A stretch of 64,000 nt of DNA, taken from positions 1 through 64,000 of the forward strand of contig QNQO01007585.1 of NCBI GenBank assembly GCA_003290165.1, written 5' to 3'. This DNA is from Berberis thunbergii (Eukaryota > Streptophyta > Magnoliopsida > Ranunculales > Berberidaceae). The notes under the pieces were generated by a model. The model made no database searches and was not told where the DNA came from. It saw only the letters and a list, made by a program, of their open reading frames with translations. Shown piece by piece: positions 21,694 through 32,325 of the stretch (the first letter of the stretch is position 1; each line of letters begins with the position of its first letter). The translations under genes and the position numbers were made by a program.

Positions 21694-23093
21694 GTAAGAC
21701 TTAAACTTTTAAGTGCAACCTTTAATATAAATAAACTGAAAAAAAGAAGTTGCACAAAGCTTAGTAGTGTGGCATACTCAGCTTTTGAAGTATTCATACA
21801 AGACATACCTTCTATCCATTTCTTTGTAACTACCATCTAATGCACTTAATTTCTCTTAGGTCTTTGCGGGATTTCGAGGTTGAGACCATTGGCTTGAAAG
21901 AAACATCACGGCGTTGTTTGAACAAAACATTTGCTAAAAACTGAAGGACACAGTTCTTGATTGGGAGGTAAGTCCTTTGTTGCTTTGCTTGGTTAAAATG
22001 TAGTTTTACCATGGAATAAAAAAAATGTCAAGGGTCTAGAAATAGTTGAATGGGTAAATCGTCATATATATAAATATGTTGTGTGTATGTGTGTTTTAAC
22101 TCTTACTGTTCGAATGTATCATCTTCTGTAGTCCATAAGGCAAGTTTTGTTTTTTAATTTATGAGTTAAATCATCGTAAGTCCTAGTTAAAAATCCTTAC
22201 TTTTTAGAAGGCACCGATACGTACCCCCTTTTTGCATGCAACCTTAGCCTGAAACACAGTGATTCAATACATAGGTGGTACCATGGACTATAAAGAGGGT
22301 TGTATGATGTAGGCTTGCCTTTCAAATTTGGATCCGTGTTCTATATTATTCTCATAAAGATGACAATATTAGCATAAGAAAAATGTTGTTTTTATTTTTC
22401 TGCTGAGTAGTTTATCCTTTCTTATTCTCTTACTTTTATGTGTTACATCGAACTCCCCTAATTTCGATTTTCAACGAACCCTATTACATATCCATGAACT
22501 GTATTCACGTGCCTGTTAACAGTCAACAAATCATAGTGTCTGCTATATTACTCAGTTTTCGCACTTGATCTGAGCAATGTGCACACATAACTAAGAGTTT
22601 AGCCTTAGCCTTACTATGTTTTTCTACTATAGCCTCACTTAATGACTCCGCCTCCTGTAAAAACCCTAATTGCAAAATCCTAAACCTAAACCTATTTGAG
22701 TCTTGTTAGTGTTAAAGTTATGATTTTTATCATAAATAACAATAACCCATTTGTGATTTTTAGTCTTGTTTGACAAAATGAAGAAAACACCATTTCTCAT
22801 GAGGGTTTGTTTCAGTAAAGTTTTGATTTTTTTTTGTTTGATGGGTGTCAGATAATTTGGTGGGGAGTGGAGGGTATGCAGACAGAGGAGTGATGGGAGA
22901 TGGTTAGATTATTAAGTCACCATCACCATGGCCATTTTTCGACAGTTCCCATATAAGGAGGTGAGTACATACATTATTAAGTCAGTGATTGAGATACAAG
23001 ATCATTGAACTGGCTGCCATTATTTGCATAAAACCAACTTTTTTTTATTCAAAGTGATTTGAAATGATGTTTGTTATGGCCTTCGTTGTGCAG
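21694..23093. other. Non-coding stretch in CACTA-2
   Basis: AT-rich sequence between the urease and aquaporin fragments. Open stretches at 21700-21840 carry no recognisable motif. No repeat was noted. Confidence 0.45.
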
Positions 23094-24157
23094 GTTGTAC
23101 CTTATATCATAGCCCAGTGTGTGGGATCGATTCTTGCTAGTGGAACATTGTGCCTTGTGTTTGATATGAAAAGTGAAGATTTCTTTGGAACAGTACCAGT
23201 AGGACCACCAGTTAGGTCTCTAATCTTGGAGTTCTTCACAACATTTCTGCTGATGTTCGTCGTGTCCGGTGTTGCAACAGATAGCAGAGCGGTATGACAC
23301 TATCTCTTATTGATTGTTTAAACACTCTTTGTTTTCTGTTCCATTTCAAGGCCACTTGTTGTTATAAATACAATCAAGAGAGTATTTATTCTAACATTTG
23401 TAGAATGTGGATGAAAAGCACTTCAATACAAGACTTGACTCTGCTTCCAAAAAGAGAGTGGGAAATTACTTTTAAAGTTGTTGCCTAATTGATCATCCCC
23501 ATCTGATTGCAATCATATGGTGAGACTGATAAAAGTAATAAATGGATAAAATTGAATCCTTAAACTTCTGATCCTAATTTCCAACTTTCTAAACTAGTTT
23601 TTTGCCATATGGACCTTGGATACATAAATTTTCAACTTTATAAATGGTATAGATGTCAATATCAGATAGGGTATGGATGTCCTTAAGCAAATGCCTCATC
23701 TCATTAATATAACAGTTATTTGATTATTGTTTGTTTGCAGATAGGAGAGCTAGCAGGCCTTTCTGTTGGAATGACCATAACATTAGACGTCTTTGTTGCT
23801 GGGTAATCGACTATACTCTAGAGAAAGAAAAATAATTGTTTTTCACAACTACAAGTTTCAAAGACTGAATTGTCATGAACGAAAAAATATGTTGTTTGCC
23901 AATGCAGACCGGTTTCTGGAGCATCTATGAACCCTGCAAGGACTCTAGGACCTACCATTATCATGAACAATTACAAAGGAATATGGGTATACATGGTTGG
24001 ACCATTTGCTGGTGCAATTCTTGGAGGATTTGCTTACAACCTGATTAGGTTCACAGACAAGCCACTTCGTGAATTGACTAAGAGTGGCTCTTTCATAAAG
24101 AGCTTACAAGGGGACAGTGCGAGATTGAGAAGCCAAACCTCATCACTCCCGACCTAG
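23094..24157 (+). pseudogene. NIP-type aquaporin, C-terminal three exons
   Basis: Exon 23094-23291 reads YIIAQCVGSILASGTL and FFTTFLLMFVVSGVATDSRA; exon 23741-23802 reads IGELAGLSVGMTITLDVFVA; exon 23908-24157 reads PVSGASMNPARTLGP, WVYMVGPFAGAILGGFAYNL and IRFTDKPLRELTKSGSF and ends at a stop. These are transmembrane helices 3-6 with the second NPA box and the typical NIP C-terminus (nodulin-26-like intrinsic proteins, channels for glycerol, boron or silicon). Splice sites and frame are intact. The first two helices and the first NPA box are missing, so the channel cannot form. This is the best-preserved captured fragment here. Confidence 0.93.
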
Positions 24158-24469
24158 ATACACAGCTATGTTTTTATTTTGTGTTATTTCTTGTCATTTA
24201 TCAAGTTTATGTAATGTACTTGAACTTAGCTTAACATTCAAGTTTCAAAAAATGTTTGTCCAGTAAAGACTTGCTTGCAATACCCATGTACTTTTGAGTT
24301 GATTGGAACACAAGTATGTAAACAATTGATGTGTTACTTGTAGGAACAATAATACTACTGATTTTTCAATCCATTTATTGATTTGCCTCTATTCATGGAA
24401 ATGTTTAAGTTTGGCATATTTAAATTTTTATTTTTTAGAAATAAAACGTCATTTGATAGCCAAAAAAAA

Positions 24470-24815
24470 AAAAAAAAAAATTTATTTTTTTGCTATGTAT
24501 ACTTACCATAGCGTTTTTAAAACGCTATCATAGACTCTAGCATAGCATTTTAAAACGCTATGGTAGACTCTAGCATAGCATTTTAAAAAACGCTATAGAA
24601 ATCTAGCCTTTTATAGCATTTTTAAAACGCTATCATAGACTCTACCATAGCGTTTTTAAAACGCTATAACAGGCTAACTTTCTATAGCGGTTTTAAACCG
24701 CTATAATAGACCCAGGGTCTATTATAGCGCCGGCAAACATAGCGTTTACTAAAACGCTATGGTATCCTACCATAGCGTTTTTGAACCGCTATTAAAGGGC
24801 TTTTTTTTTGTAGTG
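24470..24815. repeat. CACTA-2 right subterminal palindromic array
   Basis: After a long A-run at 24460-24480 come at least eight variants of CATAGCGTTTTTAAAACGCT, ending TTAAAGGGCTTTTTTTTTGT and AGTG. It mirrors 14292-14560 of CACTA-1. Confidence 0.88.
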
Positions 24816-25320
24816 AGACTAAAACTGTCATGCCATCGAAAGGCTTTGAATCACACTTCTCAAATCAAAAAAGAGTCCCTTGACAAGACTTTCTTTGCTT
24901 CCGCCTCAGATTGAAGTCGGACAAGAATGTGATGTTGATCAAGAAGTCCTAGCGAAAAATCACCAAGTATCCCAAAGTTTCGATGAATCGAACCTCGAAT
25001 CTCTACCAATGTTGGCCTGTAACTAGAAAATTTTAGAACTATCACGTGTTGTTCCATGAAAGCCTCCCCACGAGTTTCATCAGATGTCGTTATCCCGATG
25101 GCTGACTCTCCTTCTTTTCAGAATCTCATTCCCTCCACAAGTGTCTCCTTAACATCATCCACATGAATTTTTCAAAGAATTTGGGCGAAAGAAAGCTTTG
25201 GCGCCTCTTCCGGATGTTCCTTACCCCCCCCCCCCAAAGGGGGAAGGATGTGTTGACGGCTAGGGAGGCCGTCATATTGCATAGAAAAATGATCTCGCCA
25301 ACCCTATATATGACCAAGCA

Positions 25321-26006
25321 CCAATCACCAATCAGAGATGGCGACTAGAAATCGGCGTAGAATCCGGCGGCCAGTCAAAGATATCGCCTAGAAATGACAA
25401 GCAATGGCGACTCGAAATGGCGGCGGCGCCTAGAAATTGCCAGGGTCCAGTCAGCAGTGTCCAGTGAGAGACTGCGGCCAAAAACCAGGTGACAAGACCG
25501 GGAAGGCAAGCAAGGCTTCGACGAGGTCAGGCAGGGCGACGGCCGATCGCTGGACAAAAGAAGTAGAGCATCAGACAATAGGCAGAGTTCCAGCGACCAG
25601 CAAAGAAGATGGCGGCCAGTCAAAGATGGCGACTATAAGCAGCGACGACGGCTAGAAGAGGCCAAAGGGATCCTAGATGCGTCCAGGCAGCGGTGTCCAG
25701 TCAAAGACTACGGCCAGAATCCAGTGGCAAGCAGAAACGATGGCCAGATATGAAGTTTGAAATGGCAACCAAGCAGGGCGTTGGTGGCGGCTTGGCAGGA
25801 TGGCGGCCTATCTTCCTAAGACGGTGGCGGCGCTAGACGGCGGCCTGAAACGTTGAAGATGCAGAGGGTTTCTTGCAGGAAAACTAGCCGCCACTCTGGG
25901 TCAATGGTTCAGATCAAATCCAAGGATGTTGGGAGGGCTAGGATTGAAGGAAACAAAATAAAAAAAATTAATACCTAGAAAGCCCTTGAAATTACCTCAG
26001 AGCCCT
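25321..26006 (-). other. LINE B 5' leader, GC-rich with repeated GTCAAAGATGGCG-like motif
   Basis: On the plus strand CCAGTCAAAGA occurs at 25371, 25616 and 25696, among many GGCGGC and GGCGAC units. This is the 5' UTR, which in plant L1s carries the internal promoter. A run of 13 C at 25226 lies just downstream. Confidence 0.6.
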
Positions 26007-26811
26007 ATAGGTAGTGCAACTTATTGCTGGAAAATATAGCAGTGATCCGATAAAAAATATATTTCTAAGATGAACTCAAGTAGAAAACCACAAAACTGTG
26101 TCATAACAATGCCAATAGAGAAAGTCTACTGAAATGTGAGATATAATACTTAAATTAACATTGCTACTCAACACAGCGTACATAACCTGCATTACATACA
26201 CTGTAACCACATTTTTTTATAGGGGAAAAAAAACTAGAACAAAAATGACTCACCCACAAGACCATATTTCTGTAGGAATGCAGTAGTTGTTGCAGCGTTC
26301 CAATCGTACCTGAAAATTGCATTATTAATGATGTTATAATCAGTAGAACATCAAAAAATAGTGTAATTAATTTAGTCAAAGTGGCATAATGCATACTGGT
26401 GTTTAGTAGGTTCTTGAGGCTTGGGTTCAATCAGCAAAGTCCCTGAAAATAATGTATAAGGTTGTCAGATAGTCAAGGAAAAAGTTAATAGAAAATTTTG
26501 TAACAAAAGTAACCATCTAAACAAAAATCTGAACATGCCGAAGATCCAAACAAAGATCTGCAGAGTCAAAATCAAGTCGAAGATCCAAATTCTCTCTAGC
26601 ATTCACAAGCATTGATCCTTGGGGTTAATGGTCAGTCTTGAACATGCTTGCTATGATCCTTGGGGTTCACAAATTCAGTCACACCAAACCTATAATATCA
26701 TATTTGTAACCATTTATACATTTAGATATAACTTGAAAAAAAGACCCTTATAAAAAAAATTGGAATAGGAAAGAAAAAGTTAATTGTAAGATTTTTACCA
26801 AAACAATATAC

Positions 26812-27464
26812 CTTCTCAGTTCCACCAGAAACAAGTACAGTGATACTTTCATTCATGGCTAATGCATACACTGAATCCTTATGGCCTTTTGCAACAATTG
26901 GAGCATGTCCATGAGACTGGCTTGTGTCAAGAGGAAGGCTGTTGCTAGAACTAATAGAACGAGCATTTGTAACTATAAGGCCATAGTTGCTGGAACCAAT
27001 TATACCATTTGGACCGTCATCATCCATTAAATCAATTGACTTTGAGATCAGAACCACCACGGCTTCAAGATCCCATATAAGTACCTCCCCTCCAAGACCA
27101 CCTGAGGCAATGACATTGCTCTAAAATGCACGACACTAAAAAAAGGATTAGAGACTTATAACGAGGCTATCCATATTAGATGAATTTAGGTTATTAAGCA
27201 CCCTACATTTAGATACTAAGGAAGCCTATTAAAATTCTGAGTAAGAAATTACATTTTTTTCATCTGCGGCAAGACAAGTAACATAATCTGAGTGCTGATG
27301 GAGAGTTCCGGTACCGAGACCATTTGACAAGTAGTTCCATGTCTGATAACATGACAAAAAAGTAAAGGAAATACGTGACTGAAGCAAGAACAATTACTAA
27401 TCAAAAGAAAACCCAAACAACATTTCACAACAGCTCAACAAACCTTGATTGTGGTGTCTGATGA
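26812..27464 (-). pseudogene. WDR48/LRS1-like WD40-repeat protein fragment
   Basis: Three exons: 27464-27444 (SSDTTIK), 27342-27253 (TWNYLSNGLGTGTLHQHSDY, VTCLAADEKN) and 27120-26812 (NVIASGGLGGEVLIWDLEA, NARSISSSNSLPLDTSQSHG, AAKGHKDSVYALAMNES in family form, VSGGTEK). They join in phase and match the plant homolog of WDR48/UAF1, a WD40 scaffold that activates ubiquitin-specific proteases. Upstream of SSDTTIK the expected coding sequence is replaced by a 33-base direct duplication (27467-27535). The N-terminal and C-terminal parts are absent. A captured fragment of CACTA-1. Confidence 0.85.
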
Positions 27465-28484
27465 GTAGTAGCAGCAGGTGTTTGTTCCAAAAACAGGGAA
27501 CAATAGCAGCAGGTGTTTGTTCCAGGAACAGGGTTCAGTAATAGGTTTTTGGGCACGCGCTGCCATTATATGTTTTTTTTCCAAAAATAGGGTGTGGCCT
27601 CTGTTTTGAGCAGTTTCTGGGCACTGCGGAAAGGTGAAGGCTTTCCCCAAGGGTGACCCAACCAAGCCTTGCTGGCTTTACTGCTTTCTTGGGCTACAAA
27701 GCTAGCATGACCCACATTATCAGAGATGTTGAACTGAAATGAGCAAGAAAGTCTACAAGCTGGGGAAGGCTAGCCAAGAGTCTCCATTTTATACATTATC
27801 ATCTTCTCAGACAGACCCATTGTTAGATTAATAAAGGATGTTAATAAGTAGGTCCATACAAGATGTCTAAAATTATTCAAAGTAATCACACTTATTACAT
27901 TATCATGTAATCTCAACTTATTTCGTCCTAATGGAAGTTCAAAACAACCATTGTTTAGGAAAAACCGAAAAACCATTGCAGACTGAAAAACAAATCTAAT
28001 CCAAAACAAACTAAACACTGCCTAAATAGAAATATCTTTTGTAGCCACCATATTAGAGAAACCACGTTGTACTTGAGAAATTTTGTCGACTCACTATTCG
28101 TTTTAGGGAGGGGTCATTTCAAAAATTATTTTTAATTATGAATCGTAAGAGAAGGAATGGGCAAGACCTTAAATACAATGAAATAGGGAAAATAAAAGGT
28201 TTGTTTCTTTTGCAATATATTTTTTGACATTGCAAAGTACTATGACATGTACATAAACATAGATACCAAGGGAGAGAAAAAAAGAGGGAGTAACTAATCT
28301 ACATTAATGTCGTACCAGAATATAGAAGAAGATAACACCAATGCAGCTGCACCTGCTGTCACACAGACGTAGCACAACCTATACAACTGTTTGTTTAATG
28401 AGATAGCTGAAATGGACAGAGGCAGAGTATTAGACAATAAAGTCATAGAAAACAAACAAGTATCATCCAATTCTCTTTTCTGAC
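27465..28484. other. Non-coding stretch with a 33-bp tandem duplication
   Basis: AGCAGCAGGTGTTTGTTCCA is repeated at 27470 and 27503. The block 27560-27760 is open on the minus strand but matches nothing I know. The rest is AT-rich without supported exons. Confidence 0.4.
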
Positions 28485-28770
28485 CATTTGTGAAAATGGA
28501 GAACAAATCCTAAACTGAGGAGAGAAAAGCCCTTGATCATCCAATGTTTTAGTCTCGCAGAGTGATCCTGTAATTGAGCAAAAATAATAATCAAAAGACC
28601 TCATGGAAATGAAACACAAGACCCCATAGAAAGGTGTGAAGCAACAAACCTCCAAATGTACCAGAACATGGCCACATTGCACTCCGATAATTGTCATTAG
28701 AATAGCTGATAGTGAAATGCATGAAGACACAATCATGTATATCAAGGGCGGGATGTGGGACAGCTCCATT
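28485..28770 (-). pseudogene. Unrecognised two-exon fragment
   Basis: Exon 28770-28652 after CTCCTAG reads NGAVPHPALDIHDCVFMHFT then YSNDNYRSAMWPCSGTFG. Exon 28567-28485 after ATTACAG joins in phase: GSLCETKTLDDQGLFSPQFR then ICSPFSQM. Both have GT donors. The coherent phase and three cysteines suggest a real, possibly secreted or membrane protein. The family is not recognised. Confidence 0.45.
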
Positions 28771-29385
28771 CTAGGAGGAAAAAAAAGTGATAGTCTAGGA
28801 AGCAAAATGAATTTTCCCACAATTATCATATGGTCTTAGCGTTGGTGTTACCATAGAGATCATTTACCATATAAAATTTTGAGAGGTGAAACAAGAAACA
28901 GAAATTGAACTAAGCTTGTCCCTATTCACAAAAGAAAGTACCAGCTAGTTTAAGTCTTTAAGAGATTAACTCTCCAGACAAGTCTATGAGAAAATGATTG
29001 TACCAAGACAATGTCTGAAATGACTAATCAAGGAATAGACAAAACAAATTTCTTGCAGGTTGAATAGAAAAGAATCCTTTGTATAATTGCATAATAAAAC
29101 ACTAGAAAAGATGGATACTTCCATCTCTATTTTAGATGTTGTAAGATTGTAATCAACACTATATAGTACCTGACTAGTCTAAAAAGCTATTATGGTCTTT
29201 AGGGATCAAAATACTCGAACACTTGACACATGGTGGACACAATGTTCAACATTTTGAAACTAGTAGAACCTTGATTTTGATAAAATCTTTAAAAAAAAAT
29301 AATTCAGATTAATCTTTTTGCAGTAGATGAAAACTAGTCTCCACTGAGCGGACAGACAAGAATTAGCATCTTGGGGTTAATTGAC

Positions 29386-29467
29386 CTTTTCATTTGATGG
29401 TTCGATGTGCGAAGATGCTGAAAATATGGGGCCTTTCAAATTTCGGGTATCCCAAAACTTCACATCA
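29386..29467 (-). pseudogene. WD40-repeat exon, CDT2/DTL-like
   Basis: A short exon with AG and GT borders reads DVKFWDTRNLKGPIFSASSH then IEPSNEK. VKFWDTRNLK is typical of the WD40 repeats of CDT2/DTL, the CUL4-DDB1 substrate receptor, but one repeat is not enough for certainty. Another WD40 protein is possible. Confidence 0.5.
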
Positions 29468-29565
29468 CTGAAATGAAACAAAAATGCACATGGAATAATC
29501 AGTTTAACTAAATTACAGATAAGGACTTCAGTACTTTATATTATGCACATGAAATGAATTGGCAC

Positions 29566-29733
29566 CTGGTATGGACTTATAGAAGATATGTTGAACGTTA
29601 TCTGTATGCTTACGGAGGTATGTTACTTGCCCTGTATATGCTAAGACAAGTGATGGAAATACCACAGAGCACATACTTATCTGAATTGATTTGACTGAGA
29701 AATGTCTAAGATCTGCAAACAATGTTTCAGTTC
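29566..29733 (-). pseudogene. KUP/HAK/KT potassium transporter exon fragment
   Basis: The exon reads GTETLFADLRHFSVKSIQIS then VVFPSLVLAYTGQVTYLRKH and FYKSIP. This corresponds to the GTEAMFADLGHFS..SI and YPSLVLAYMGQAAYL region of plant KUP/HAK/KT K+ uptake permeases. Borders are ACTACAG and GTGCC. The conserved glycine of DLGHF is arginine. Other exons are absent. Confidence 0.88.
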
Positions 29734-30953
29734 CTGTAGTATATACAAAATGGTTTATATTACATGTAAACACAGTTCAAAAGCTAAGCCATAGATTAAC
29801 ATACTAGGTCTTATACTTTGGTCGATGAAAATAAAAAATAAATAAATAAATGGTTTGCACAACTTTGCACTCATGGCTTGACTGGACATGCTGGTGTAGT
29901 GAGTTCCAACCGGAATGAGACCTGAGGCAAAGTATGTAATCTTTTCAACATAACTGAGGGAAAACAAAATTCATGGTTGTCATTACTTACCTCTCCCAAG
30001 GCATCATCAATATTCATATATTTCACAATTGCAAGTGAGGCTGCTCATGTGTATTGTTCTAGTTCTGATCATGGTTCTCAAACATTTGGGATGTTCTAAA
30101 TAGGTGTTTGTGCCTCATAACAACATAATCTCAATGCTCACTAGTTTAGAATTATCAGTCGGAGAAAATAAAATACCTGCACATATAAGAAAACAGCCAG
30201 CACAGTTCAGATTTTAAAACATAGTTCGAGAACAATCCATTAAATGTTTGGAAACCTATAATTGGAGAGCAATTACAACATATCTCCATTTACTAAGCCC
30301 TATTTAAAGAAAAAGGCTCTTGCTAAAAAATAAGGACACGCAAGAAACTTGGAAAAATCTGTCTGTGAAGAAGGTTTCCTCATTACGAGCTATCTAGAGA
30401 AGCCATGTTGCTAGAGTTGAAACTGATAATGAGAATAGCAAATTTACAACTGCAATTGAAAACATTCCACTGGAACTAACTAGCATAGCCAATAAGGTGA
30501 ACTTTGCAATGACCATCCCATGTTAACAGCTAACAACAAAATATATGCAGCTAAACAATTGATAGATGATTTAAATTTGTACCAAGATTTTGGTGGTTTC
30601 ACCCCCCTCATATTGGGGTCACTTGAGGTACAAATTCAGGGTTCAACTGTAGATTTTTCAGGTATCTCAGATCAGTTACAATTACAATTTGTTTGACCAG
30701 TTACATCTCATTACTTGGAGGAAAGGGAGTTGCAGTAATGATGATATAAACTGTGTAGAAGAAGTGAAGTGCTACTACCTAAAACTAATGTGGAGTATTG
30801 TGAACTGCAAAAAAAGAAGACTGAATAACCGATCAAGAGTATCTAACATTAAAGATTTTTAATAAAAACATTGTACCCTAAAAAACTTGCGATAGGCCTC
30901 AATATCTAGGTATAACTATGTCCATAATAATGATTTGGATTTAAAAAGCAGAC
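29734..30953. other. Non-coding stretch between KUP and V-ATPase fragments
   Basis: AT-rich; no supported exon. It probably consists of intron sequence captured with the flanking exons. Confidence 0.4.
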
Positions 30954-31849
30954 CTGGCAGGATAATTTCTTTTCTCTAGCTATAAAGACCAATGTGGCAA
31001 GTAACAAGCATATACCATGACCCCAATCACCAAACATGACCGCAAACAGAAATGTCAATGTAATAATAGAATATACACCAGGTTTGCTTCTTGATATTTA
31101 GCCACGCTGCCATTGCAAGAACCAGGGTGTCAGTAAAACTTCTATGTTGGCAATGCAACTATAATCAAAAGTCAAGTTCATTTATTGGTGAATCTATCAA
31201 GTGATCCATGTAGGAAGAAACTCATCCATACGCATCAACTATCTTTTGAAAAGCAAATGTAAATTTGTTTGTCCTAAAATATGTGGGTGCCAATTCCGTT
31301 GTCTGCAAGACCTGGAATAAGGCTCCAACTTGTGAATTGATGTCATAGGTTGCTCGCTGCAACACAGCCTGAATCTGCATCAATCAACTCTGAAGTATAA
31401 ATATCATGCTTGTCAAAAGTCTAAGTAAGTTTCATGCCTAATTATAAGAAAATACATGTAGTTCAAATAGAACAATAGACACCTCTTTTGCAGCAAAAAC
31501 AGGACTCTAAACCTCTGCTACAAGACACTTTTTTTTTTACGTCAAAGCTAAGCATGTCCAGCGTGTGGTAGACAAATTTTTCCTTTCTCAGCTTCATAAG
31601 TTCATAAAATACAAAGTTTAGTGACTGCACTCGATCCAATAATAAATAACAACTATGATAACTAACAATCGGAAGGATAGGTAAGAAAAACTAAAAAAAT
31701 TCATGCTACAGCTTTTCGGTCAAGAGAGTGTCCTGACTAACCAACATGCTCCACTGCTCAATTTCGTAGCCAATAGTCTTCAATAGATTGTCACGGTGCA
31801 TCAATCCAACATCTATAGTAGTTTTCACCTCCGTTAGCTTTCCAAACAC
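30954..31849 (-). pseudogene. V-type H+-ATPase subunit a (VHA-a) fragment
   Basis: Exon 31849-31742 reads VFGKLTEVKTTIDVGLMHRD then LLKTIGYEIEQWSML; exon 31374-31226 reads [40 protein letters not shown]; exon 31106-30954 reads VAKYQEAN, then after one lost base [20 protein letters not shown] and [18 protein letters not shown]. These are consecutive segments of plant VHA-a, the membrane-integral V-ATPase subunit, at the junction of the cytosolic domain and first transmembrane helices. The donor after VDAYG is ATGAGT instead of GTGAGT. Captured and decayed. Confidence 0.92.
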
Positions 31850-32325
31850 CTCAAATTGAAGTTCAATTGTTATAAAAGAGATGACATATGACTTACTACA
31901 TTTGCTTTGATAAACACAAATTGTAACTAAATGAAATGCTTGTAAAAGGCTGGAAGTCAGAACTAATGCAATACATGCATCACATCTTAATAATTCTTTA
32001 GCTCTTAAAAATATTGGGAAAGAAAATAAATTTGGTGAGTAAAATATATAAGGATGAGTACCAAGATCAACATTCAGAAGAGAAAGGGCTATAAATAACA
32101 CTAGTGAAGTAACAACAACAATTATGGAAGCCCTTAAGCAAAGAAAAACTATCCTATGGATTTGAGTTGGCAACTAGGATTTGTAAGCTGACCACAGATA
32201 TTTGAGATAAGACTAGTGAGGATTATCATAATGAGCTATAAATACTGAAAAAAAAAGAAAGGGTTGCTTGAGGACTTAAATAAGACAAAATCTTGATCAT
32301 GTTTGTTACAGTTATTTCTGTTTAC

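Larger units (their letters stand above)
19266..24815. mobile_element. CACTA-2, 5.55-kb Pack-type CACTA element
   Basis: Ends CACTACAACACATG at 19266 and TTTTTTTGTAGTG at 24815, with target duplication AGA at 19263-19265 and 24816-24818. Removing it restores the LINE B ORF1 frame DSFS-LKAD, matching LINE D. The interior holds, on the plus strand, a CT-rich leader, an AP2-domain exon, an unrecognised gene piece, a urease exon and three aquaporin exons. No transposase is visible. Same family as CACTA-1 but inverted relative to it. Confidence 0.93.
17461..25320 (-). pseudogene. LINE B ORF1 (DUF4283 and zinc-knuckle protein), interrupted by CACTA-2
   Basis: N-terminal part 25320-24816 has [20 protein letters not shown] and SLGLLDQHHILVRLQSE, the DUF4283 RNA-binding fold, and ends FKAFRWHDSFS. 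After CACTA-2 it resumes at 19265 with LKADPILIPPWVELPNLPL in the same frame. Next come RIWIDRANNRGFWQKIEY and the zinc knuckle KYCDYYSLLGHHKEFCRKK, in which the second cysteine is tyrosine, then a long acidic, repeat-bearing C-terminus. It ends after RRLRRKKLNINTLKSASDDS at 17461. Several in-frame stops, including two TGA near the N-terminus, and shifts make it non-functional. The exact start codon is unclear because of a C-run at 25226. Confidence 0.8.
17294..26006 (-). mobile_element. LINE B, ORF1-only L1 derivative, split by CACTA-2
   Basis: Flanked by a perfect 16-base duplication ATAGGTAGTGCAACTT at 17278-17293 and 26007-26022. On the minus strand it begins at 26006 with GGGCTCTGAGG, as LINEs C and D do near their 5' ends, then a GC-rich leader, ORF1, a short tail containing AATACGGGTAAAGTTGTAAT (the 3' end shared with LINEs A and D) and a poly-A run. 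ORF2 is completely missing: the ORF1 end lies 165 bp from the poly-A. Without CACTA-2 it is about 3.2 kb. The duplication and tail show it was inserted as a unit by target-primed reverse transcription. Confidence 0.9.
16841..26442 (-). pseudogene. Xylose isomerase fragment, three exons, split by LINE B
   Basis: Exon 26442-26397 reads [14 protein letters not shown]; exon 26309-26254 reads YDWNAATTTAFLQKYGLV; exon 16892-16841 reads EFKLNIECNHATLSGH. All three have GT-AG borders and join in phase (TKHQ-YDW, GLVD-EFK). The sequence is the metal-binding region of plant xylose isomerase (family form [18 protein letters not shown] and FKLNIECNHATLSGH), which interconverts xylose and xylulose. LINE B is inserted in the intron between the last two exons. 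N- and C-terminal exons are absent, so this is a captured fragment of CACTA-1. Confidence 0.9.

Noticed and set aside
25226..25238. Run of 13 C as a possible assembly gap or G-quadruplex
   Set aside because: A single homopolymer inside LINE B; it does disrupt the ORF1 frame but needs no special explanation.
25375..25655. Open frames on both strands in GC-rich DNA
   Set aside because: They are the repetitive 5' leader of LINE B; no conserved motif.
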